Source: Paenibacillus sp. sptzw28 (GTDB taxonomy: Bacteria; Bacillota; Bacilli; Paenibacillales; Paenibacillaceae). Taken from it: a stretch of DNA of 64,000 bases. Shown here piece by piece: positions 59,123 through 64,000 of the stretch. The stretch's first letter is position 1. Every line of letters starts with the position of its first letter. The stretch covers positions 451,001-515,000 of the forward strand of contig NZ_CP080545.1 in NCBI RefSeq assembly GCF_019550795.1, written 5' to 3'. Below the pieces are notes generated by a model that worked only from the letters and a program-made list of their open reading frames with translations, made no database searches and was not told the origin of the DNA. The position numbers were made by a program, and so were the translations under genes.

Positions 59123-60641
59123 GCGTCTTCTCCTGTCCTGTAGGGATATCGATTATGAACGTTGTACCTCGGCCCGGTTCACTATAGCAGTGAATTGTCC
59201 CGCCAAGCTTCTGGGTGATAAGATTGTACACGATATTCATGCCAAGTCCGGTGCCGCCCTTACTGCGGTTGGTCGTGAAGAACGGGTCGAAAATTTTATC
59301 GGCCACGTGTTTAGGCATTCCTTTACCGTCGTCGGCGTATTGGATGATGAGATGGCCTCTCTCGCTTTGAATGCGTAACAGCATATAACCCTCATCCTCC
59401 GGCTCATATGCGTGTGTGAGCGAGTTCATTACGAGATTCGTAACGATTTGGGATACAACGCCCGGATTTGAAGTCACTTCCATATTGTAATCGCCTAGCA
59501 CGGCTATCCGCTGTCTTGTTTTTCTGATCGTCGGCTGCAAGCTGCGCAGGATATCCTCTATATATTCCAATAGCCGAAACGTGCGTTTTTCTTCATGCGA
59601 TTGATCCACTGATACCTGCTTGAAGCTTTTGATAAGCTCGGAAGCGCGAAGCAAATTCGTTTGGATTATACCGGTTGTTTCCTGAGCCATCTTAATATAG
59701 CTTTCCAGATCCGACTTTTTCATGCGGTTCTGCTCATACAGCCCGGTGAAATCCTTTGTCCGCTGATCCAGATACGAAATTGCCGTAACGCCAACGCCGA
59801 GCGGCGTGTTTATTTCATGTGCGACGCCGGCAACCAGCCTGCCCAGCGCGGACATTTTCTCTGATTGAACCAGCTGTTCTTGTGTACTCTGAAGCGTATG
59901 CAGCGCTTGCCTCAATTCGCCGTATCGCGCATCCAAATTTTCCACCATGTCGTTGAAAGCATCGGCTACCTCTGTTATTTCGAGCGAAGCGTTCATTTGC
60001 AGCCTCGTGGTTCGTTTCCCGAGCTTTATTGCTATCGCCGCCTGGCGCAGGGTTAGCAGGGGTCTCACCAGCAGCTTTCGAAGGCTGAACCACAATAGGA
60101 TTACAAACCCGATATCGCATATGAGTCCTACCACTATCGAGCTCATGACATTATTTTTGATTAGTGCTTCCTCGACGCTTATGTTTAACAAAAGCTCGAT
60201 GGCGCCGACCGTAGTGCCATCCTCAAGCAGGGGCGCAAGCAGCCGGACCTTTGGTTCATCGCCATTAAGCAGCTGTTGGTCCACAAGAGTCTTGCTGTCT
60301 ATCAACGTTTCTCCAACATATTTCGGAGAGACGCGTCCTATGAGGCTTCTATCCGTTGAGGCGAGAATATACCTGTCGCTCCCGTGCAGGGTCAACTCGA
60401 GCACGTTAGCATTCCGAAGCTGTATGTAATCGAACATTTGTTGTATATCTTTAACGGATCTTGATTCCTCATATCTGGCGTTTAGTGCGGTCGTGATGCC
60501 GGTCATCTGACTGAAGAGAGCTTGGCGTACCGTTTGCTGCAGACTTTGGGCATGAAATGAAACGATGATGACTGTCATCGCCAAGATGACGAGCGAGACC
60601 AGAACGACAAGTTTGAACTGCAGGCTAATGGTTCGAATCAT
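59100..60641 (-). CDS. Sensor histidine kinase
   Basis: A 513-residue membrane kinase. Two membrane helices (VVLVSLVILAMTVIIVSF and IVVGLICDIGFVILLWF) flank an external sensor of about 130 residues. HAMP is near 190-240. The dimerisation helix has His275 in GVAHEINTPLG. The ATPase boxes are NLVMNSLTHA (N), DDGKGMP (G1) and TGLGMNIVYN (G2). The H-box form resembles kinases that pair with DUF3369/HD-GYP regulators. It is followed directly by that regulator gene, and a lipoprotein gene precedes it. Confidence 0.92.
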   Translation of the reverse strand: MIRTISLQFKLVVLVSLVILAMTVIIVSFHAQSLQQTVRQALFSQMTGITTALNARYEESRSVKDIQQMFDYIQLRNANVLELTLHGSDRYILASTDRSLIGRVSPKYVGETLIDSKTLVDQQLLNGDEPKVRLLAPLLEDGTTVGAIELLLNISVEEALIKNNVMSSIVVGLICDIGFVILLWFSLRKLLVRPLLTLRQAAIAIKLGKRTTRLQMNASLEITEVADAFNDMVENLDARYGELRQALHTLQSTQEQLVQSEKMSALGRLVAGVAHEINTPLGVGVTAISYLDQRTKDFTGLYEQNRMKKSDLESYIKMAQETTGIIQTNLLRASELIKSFKQVSVDQSHEEKRTFRLLEYIEDILRSLQPTIRKTRQRIAVLGDYNMEVTSNPGVVSQIVTNLVMNSLTHAYEPEDEGYMLLRIQSERGHLIIQYADDGKGMPKHVADKIFDPFFTTNRSKGGTGLGMNIVYNLITQKLGGTIHCYSEPGRGTTFIIDIPTGQEKTHELQQFA

Positions 60642-60654
60642 ACCTGGACTCCTG

Positions 60655-61044
60655 TCATTTGATCACGAAATCGATTTGCTTAGCGATATCGTAAGGTGTG
60701 TGGTCATTGTTATGAAGCGATACATTAACAGTATGCTTGCCCGGCGTCAAATTCTTGAAAGTATATTGTTTATCGGCAATCATAAGCTTCTCCCCATTGT
60801 CCAGATATAGATGAATATGGCCTTCACCGGCCACTCGCTCCATATCAAAGTCGTCTTCCGACATCCTCAAATTAGTAGTAATGGTCAACGTAGCGCTTCT
60901 CCCGGCCGTTGTGACCTGCAAACTAAGTGTCGGTTTGGCCATCGTCTTGGACGGCGGGGGCTCTTCCACCTCTGACATCGTATTTGTACTGCAGCCTGCC
61001 AAAAGCAATAAAACAGCCGCTAGAGCAACCCACTGTTTTTTCAT
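60655..61044 (-). CDS. Small lipoprotein
   Basis: A 129-residue exported protein. The signal peptide KKQWVALAAVLLLL ends in the lipobox LAGC. The mature part is beta-rich: TLSLQVTTAGRSATLTITTN, HIHLYLDNGEKLMIADKQY and GKHTVNVSLHNNDHTPYDI. It resembles small Ig-like or DUF4399/CopC-like domains with conserved HIH and H-DH. It may pass a signal to the kinase whose gene lies 13 bases downstream; no direct evidence. It starts at 61044, about 60 bases after an extended -10 promoter. Confidence 0.8.
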   Translation of the reverse strand: MKKQWVALAAVLLLLAGCSTNTMSEVEEPPPSKTMAKPTLSLQVTTAGRSATLTITTNLRMSEDDFDMERVAGEGHIHLYLDNGEKLMIADKQYTFKNLTPGKHTVNVSLHNNDHTPYDIAKQIDFVIK

Positions 61045-61098
61045 GCAAGATCCTCCGTCTCCTCTAGTTCAATAGTTGCGGATTTGGTAACATTATCT

Positions 61099-61107
61099 AT
61101 TATAGCA
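61099..61107 (-). promoter_or_regulatory. Extended -10 promoter of the lipoprotein-kinase-HD-GYP operon
   Basis: On the minus strand TGC is directly followed by TATAAT (61104-61099). The -35 area (TTATTC) is weak. It lies 55 bases before the lipoprotein start. Confidence 0.55.
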
Positions 61108-61226
61108 TGTTTTTATTTGTCGAATAAAATCGAAAAAATTCATATTTCTGCTCTAGTAATTTCCGATAGGATCAGGGCGCCGCAAGCTGTATGTTTTGAG
61201 AATTTGGATGGATTTTTGCTGCTGGC

Positions 61227-61529
61227 TTAAAGCATTCCGAAGCGCTTCAAGTGCTTCCATAGCTTTTCCTTCTGTAAAATTTCCTTCTGTTTTGTCCCTA
61301 TTAAGTCGAAATGGGGGAACGGCTGTCGGTTATGGATATATGTGGGGTCTAGTCCGTGTCCGGCACACCACTGAGACAGAAGCTCAAGGTTGGAGCAGCC
61401 AACTTTCGTTACCGTTTTGACGTCCGGAAACCGCGGGTCAAACCAGAAATGGGTCAGGAAGGCTATTTCGCCTTTTGTCACCGCCTCTTTCCACTCTGCC
61501 AATTCTTCTCTGATGATCCCGAATGCCAT
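61227..61529 (-). CDS. YneQ-like conserved small protein
   Basis: A 100-residue soluble protein of the type found in many Bacilli: MAFGIIREELAEWKEAVTKG, then EIAFLTHFWFDPRFPDVKTV, TKVGCSNLELLSQWCAGHGL and PFPHFDLIGTKQKEIL. It recalls B. subtilis YneQ in length and in the AFLTHFW, KVGCS and FPHFDL motifs. Function unknown. It is a single gene lying convergent with nothing and divergent from the OhrR-type gene. Confidence 0.75.
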   Translation of the reverse strand: MAFGIIREELAEWKEAVTKGEIAFLTHFWFDPRFPDVKTVTKVGCSNLELLSQWCAGHGLDPTYIHNRQPFPHFDLIGTKQKEILQKEKLWKHLKRFGML

Positions 61530-61708
61530 TTCGCTTCATCCTTTATCGTTATAAGTATTTGCTTAATTATATCAAGGGAAATTGTTAAATACCCGTTGCC
61601 GTCTAACCGCAGCCGGACGCTTGACAGTGCCCTGTTCGGCGGGCTATGCTGACATTACCACGAAATTTAATTGCACACAAATTAATTTGGCGAAAAGAGG
61701 CTGATACA

Positions 61709-62179
61709 ATGAGCCGGACTGAATACCTTAAGCTTGATAATCAACTGTGTTTTTCTTTATATGCAGCCTCAAGGGCAATCTCGCGGATGTACCGGCCGCT
61801 GCTGGATGAGCTTGGTCTTACGTATCCGCAGTATCTGGTGCTGCTTGTGCTGTGGGAACGGGAGCACAGTACGGTCAAGGAGTTGAGCGAGGTGCTTGAC
61901 CTTGACTCGGGAACGCTGACGCCGATGCTCAAGCGGATGGAAGCAGCCGATCTTATCGAGAGAAAGCGTTCATCCGAGGATGAACGGGTGGTGGTCGTTC
62001 GTATAACCGAAGCAGGCCGCGCTCTTGAGGAGAAAGCGGTCTGTATTCCGCAATCGCTGTTTGCTTCCAGCAGCCTGCCCCTGGAGCAGCTCATTGAAAT
62101 GAACGAGCAGCTCAAGTTATTGATGCGACAAATCAACCAGGCGAGTCAATCGGACGGAGTCCGCGTATCCAAAACTTAA
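61709..62179 (+). CDS. ohrR: OhrR-type peroxide-sensing MarR regulator
   Basis: A 156-residue regulator. It has the OhrR signature LKLDNQLCFSLYAASRAISRMYRPLL with the N-terminal peroxidatic cysteine (LCF), then YPQYLVLLVLWE and LDLDSGTLTPMLKRMEAADLIERKRSSEDERVV. OhrR represses the organic-hydroperoxide resistance gene ohr and is inactivated by cysteine oxidation. No ohr gene is in the window. The immediate downstream gene is a VOC protein 18 bases away, so the regulon may be arranged differently or ohr lies elsewhere. Start ATG 61709 fits the family. Confidence 0.85.
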   Translation: MSRTEYLKLDNQLCFSLYAASRAISRMYRPLLDELGLTYPQYLVLLVLWEREHSTVKELSEVLDLDSGTLTPMLKRMEAADLIERKRSSEDERVVVVRITEAGRALEEKAVCIPQSLFASSSLPLEQLIEMNEQLKLLMRQINQASQSDGVRVSKT

Positions 62180-62197
62180 AGAGGAGATGTGCCAAAC

Positions 62198-62674
62198 ATG
62201 CCTAAAGGAATTCTCGGAACGAATGTGATTACTCAGATCGGTATTCTGGTGAATGATATCGACGCCACAAGCCAGGCTTACGCTGATTTTTTCGGCATCG
62301 CGAAGCCGGAGTGGTTCCTGACGGATACGGTAGACGCCGCCCGCACGGAATTCCGCGGTCAGGCGACCGAAGCGCGCGCCAAGCTTGCCTTCTTCGACAT
62401 GGGCGCCCTGCAGCTTGAATTAATTGAGCCCGATCATAATCCGAGCACTTGGCGGGAGTATCTGGATGAGCACGGTGAAGGACCCCACCACATCGCTTTT
62501 GTGATTAAGGGAATGAAGGAGAAGATTGCTCTTCTCGAAGGCAATCAAATGCAGCTGCTGCAGAAGGGCGAGTACACAGGCGGACGGTATGCCTATATGG
62601 ATACGTTTAAACAGTTGAAGGTATTGGTCGAGCTGCTGGAAGATGATAAAGAGCAGGAGCAGCTGCATGTATAA
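62198..62674 (+). CDS. VOC-family protein (methylmalonyl-CoA epimerase-like)
   Basis: A 158-residue protein made of two beta-alpha-beta3 units: ITQIGILVNDIDATSQAYADFFG, LAFFDMGALQLELIEPDHNPSTWREYLDEHGEGPHHIAFVI, and GGRYAYMDTFKQLKVLVELLE. Metal ligands His/Glu are in the LELIEP, HHIAF and VELLE positions. It resembles methylmalonyl-CoA epimerases and dioxygenase-like VOC proteins; the substrate cannot be fixed. ATG 62198 is 11 bases after GAGGAG. GTG 62189 is too close to that site. Confidence 0.85.
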   Translation: MPKGILGTNVITQIGILVNDIDATSQAYADFFGIAKPEWFLTDTVDAARTEFRGQATEARAKLAFFDMGALQLELIEPDHNPSTWREYLDEHGEGPHHIAFVIKGMKEKIALLEGNQMQLLQKGEYTGGRYAYMDTFKQLKVLVELLEDDKEQEQLHV

Positions 62675-62735
62675 ATCAAGCTGGAAGCTGCACAATATAG
62701 GAGGTGTTGGCAGACATTATACAGGGAGGTAAACC

Positions 62736-63005
62736 ATGAGAAAGATTGCCGTTGAAAACTCGCTCAGCCACTGGAAAGACTCGCTTCAGCAAAACGGGTA
62801 CGATGTGGTCGATCTTGACACTACCCAGCAGACGTATGTGCCGGATGTCCTTTGTTATGTTATTACAGGGCAGGACAAGGATGTTATGGGCATGGCCGAC
62901 TTGCAAGCCGATCTGCCGGTGATCAACGCGGAAGGCATTACGGAAGCCGAGCTGCTGGAGCAAATCAAGCAGCGCACGGACATGGTGCTCTCGGCACGCG
63001 GATAG
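62736..63005 (+). CDS. YkuS-family (UPF0180) protein
   Basis: An 89-residue protein matching the YkuS group: it starts KIAVENSLSHWKDSLQQNGY, with VVDLDT after it. The core is CYVITGQDKDVMGMADLQADLPVINAEGITEAELLEQI, where TGxDxxVMG and VINAEG are the family signature. Function unknown; common in spore-forming Bacilli. The ribosome site is GGGAGG. A terminator follows. Confidence 0.85.
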   Translation: MRKIAVENSLSHWKDSLQQNGYDVVDLDTTQQTYVPDVLCYVITGQDKDVMGMADLQADLPVINAEGITEAELLEQIKQRTDMVLSARG

Positions 63006-63334
63006 CATATTTTGCGACATTGCCCGGGGAAGCACTCGGCAGAGGAATTCCCCGGTGGATTTTTATGTGGAGATGTGGCATAATGGAAGAGCATGAAGGA
63101 TATACTTATTGGAGTGATTGATTCTCTCCAAGCAAGCGACAAAATAATACTTGGATACATTTGCTTTTCAGATTAAGTTATGATAAGATGATGTTATCCA
63201 TAAAAAGAACCTGAATTCATGTGTTGAAAAGGGTTATCATTTGCGAAAGATGGAACCTTTCTCAATGTGTGAATTTTTTATTTGGTTTCTTGAATAAAAA
63301 GGTACATGTTAATTTAAAAGTGGAGGTAATACCC
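63006..63334. other. Leader and promoter region of the cold-shock gene
   Basis: About 330 bases without a supported gene. It begins with a terminator-like hairpin: CCGGGGAA (63024-63031) pairs with TTCCCCGG (63048-63055), then TGGATTTTTA. A possible promoter is TTGCTT, 17 bases, TAAGAT near 63160-63187. That would give the cold-shock mRNA a 5' leader of about 140 bases, as is usual for this family. Confidence 0.55.
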
Positions 63335-63535
63335 ATGCAAACAGGAACAGTTAAATGGTTTAACGCTGAGAAAGGCTTCGGCTTTATCGAAGTTGAAGGC
63401 GGAAACGACGTATTCGTACATTTCAGCGCAATCGTTGGCGACGGCTTCAAATCGCTTGACGAAGGTCAACGCGTTGAGTTCAACGTTGTTCAAGGCAACC
63501 GCGGACCACAAGCAGAAAACGTTGTAAAACTGTAG
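63335..63535 (+). CDS. Cold-shock protein (CspA/CspB family)
   Basis: A 66-residue single cold-shock domain. RNP1 is KGFGFIEV and RNP2 is DVFVHFSAI. It opens [20 protein letters not shown] and ends [12 protein letters not shown]. These proteins bind single-stranded RNA and keep it unfolded. The frame is open to 63221, but GGAGGT at 63322 sets the start at 63335. It is followed by a strong terminator and then by a YdjO-like gene, a pair often seen together in Bacilli. Confidence 0.97.
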   Translation: MQTGTVKWFNAEKGFGFIEVEGGNDVFVHFSAIVGDGFKSLDEGQRVEFNVVQGNRGPQAENVVKL

Positions 63536-63554
63536 TATTTTCAAGCTGTCTGAC

Positions 63555-63592
63555 AAAACTGCCCTTAACATGTGTTGAGGGCAGTTTTTTTA
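63555..63592 (+). terminator. Terminator of the cold-shock gene
   Basis: AAAACTGCCCT pairs with AGGGCAGTTTT around a 12-base loop. T-rich sequence follows. Confidence 0.92.
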
Positions 63593-63666
63593 ACTATCAG
63601 CAAAGCAACTCTGGATCTTTTTCTGATATGTAAAACTTCTTCTTAGACTCAAAGGAGGGATCAGTC

Positions 63667-63894
63667 TTGTATAACAGAAAAAAACCGTTAGAGGATATTC
63701 CCGAGGAAAACACAATGATTTGGTCATGCGAGAAAGAAGGCTGCAAAAGCTGGATGCGTGATAATTTCGCATTCGAGCATGTACCGACCTGCCATATCTG
63801 CCAGACACCTATGGTGAAAAGCATGAAAATGCTGCCGGCGCTCAATAATTCGAACGGCGACCTCAAATTGCTCAAAAAAGGCGTTCAAATATAA
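63667..63894 (+). CDS. YdjO-like cold-inducible zinc-ribbon protein
   Basis: A 75-residue protein. Four cysteines form a zinc-ribbon pattern: WSCEKEGCKSWMRDNF and PTCHICQTPMV, giving CxxxxC and CxxC. The length and the W-C-x4-C-W-R-NF pattern recall the cold-inducible YdjO family. It starts at TTG 63667 behind AAAGGAGGGAT and sits right after the cold-shock gene, separated by that gene's terminator. Confidence 0.85.
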   Translation: MYNRKKPLEDIPEENTMIWSCEKEGCKSWMRDNFAFEHVPTCHICQTPMVKSMKMLPALNNSNGDLKLLKKGVQI

Positions 63895-63896
63895 AG

Positions 63897-63931
63897 GCCA
63901 TCCCAGACTAATTGTCGGGATGGCTTTTTTT
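63897..63931 (+). terminator. Terminator after the YdjO-like gene
   Basis: GCCATCCC (63897-63904) pairs with GGGATGGC (63917-63924). T7 follows. The remaining 70 bases to the window end show no gene. Confidence 0.9.
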
Positions 63932-64000
63932 CTGTTTTACAGGTTTGGCACAGATCTCATATTGATGATACAATGAAGAACAGATGTTCTTACAATTGGC

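Noticed and set aside
1..64000. CRISPR arrays, tRNA or rRNA genes, insertion-sequence transposases and prophage genes
   Set aside because: Reading through found no regularly spaced repeats, no tRNA-like or rRNA sequences, and no transposase, integrase or phage structural proteins.

Overview
The window looks like a chromosome segment of a spore-forming, S-layer-bearing Firmicute, most likely Paenibacillus or a close relative. This is inferred from the SLH protein end, a Spo0E-type phosphatase, YkuS-, YdjO- and YneQ-like small proteins, many TTG/GTG starts behind strong AGGAGG sites, and roughly 50% GC. There is no rRNA, tRNA, transposase, prophage or CRISPR array.

Positions 1-10346: an SLH protein end and a Spo0E-like gene, then an unusual gene set. 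It begins with a 28-residue cysteine-tailed peptide and continues with an Orn/Lys/Arg-decarboxylase-fold enzyme, PanD, a threonine-synthase-like enzyme, a YitT-type membrane protein, a CPA2-type antiporter and a FOXRED2-like flavoprotein. A terminator and a GNAT gene follow, then a decayed second copy of the decarboxylase 3' end and a broken methyltransferase. The set looks like an unrecognised small-molecule or peptide pathway and is the best candidate here for something undescribed.

Positions 10400-17200: housekeeping and accessory genes. They are an aldo/keto reductase, a divergent IMP-dehydrogenase-like protein, a pyruvate kinase without its C-terminal domain, a holin-like type I toxin candidate, a leaderless-looking MarR operon, and two uncharacterised genes, one AT-rich.

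Positions 17424-34484: a complete reductive pyrimidine catabolic locus. It has an NMT1/THI5-type ABC importer, dihydropyrimidine dehydrogenase PreT/PreA, dihydropyrimidinase, two unrelated candidate beta-ureidopropionases (nitrilase type and M20 type), a beta-alanine transaminase, a malonate-semialdehyde dehydrogenase, alanine dehydrogenase and a divergent PucR regulator. Three exact matches to the GlnR/TnrA consensus TGTNAN7TNACA lie upstream of its transcription units, so nitrogen control of uracil use as nitrogen source is strongly suggested. Uracil would be reduced, opened and decarbamoylated to beta-alanine, transaminated with pyruvate, and the semialdehyde converted to acetyl-CoA. Alanine dehydrogenase would recycle pyruvate and release ammonium.

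Positions 34600-54200: a DoxX protein; a four-gene exopolysaccharide-type operon (degenerate GGDEF plus receiver, HEAT, GT2, membrane-anchored glycoside-hydrolase-like protein); BluB; DinB; an alpha/beta hydrolase; and a DoxX-pirin-MarR redox operon behind a perfect palindromic operator and followed by a nitroreductase remnant. After these come miscellaneous genes, a PRISE-type reductase divergent from an ArsR regulator, an M29 aminopeptidase and a SecF remnant.

Positions 54300-64000: an ECF sigma/anti-sigma/TPR operon whose sigma gene may start at CTG, an opposing lipoprotein-histidine kinase-HD-GYP operon, an OhrR-type regulator with a VOC protein, YkuS, and a cold-shock protein with a YdjO-like partner. 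All functions are read from motifs and family resemblance; no database search was possible.
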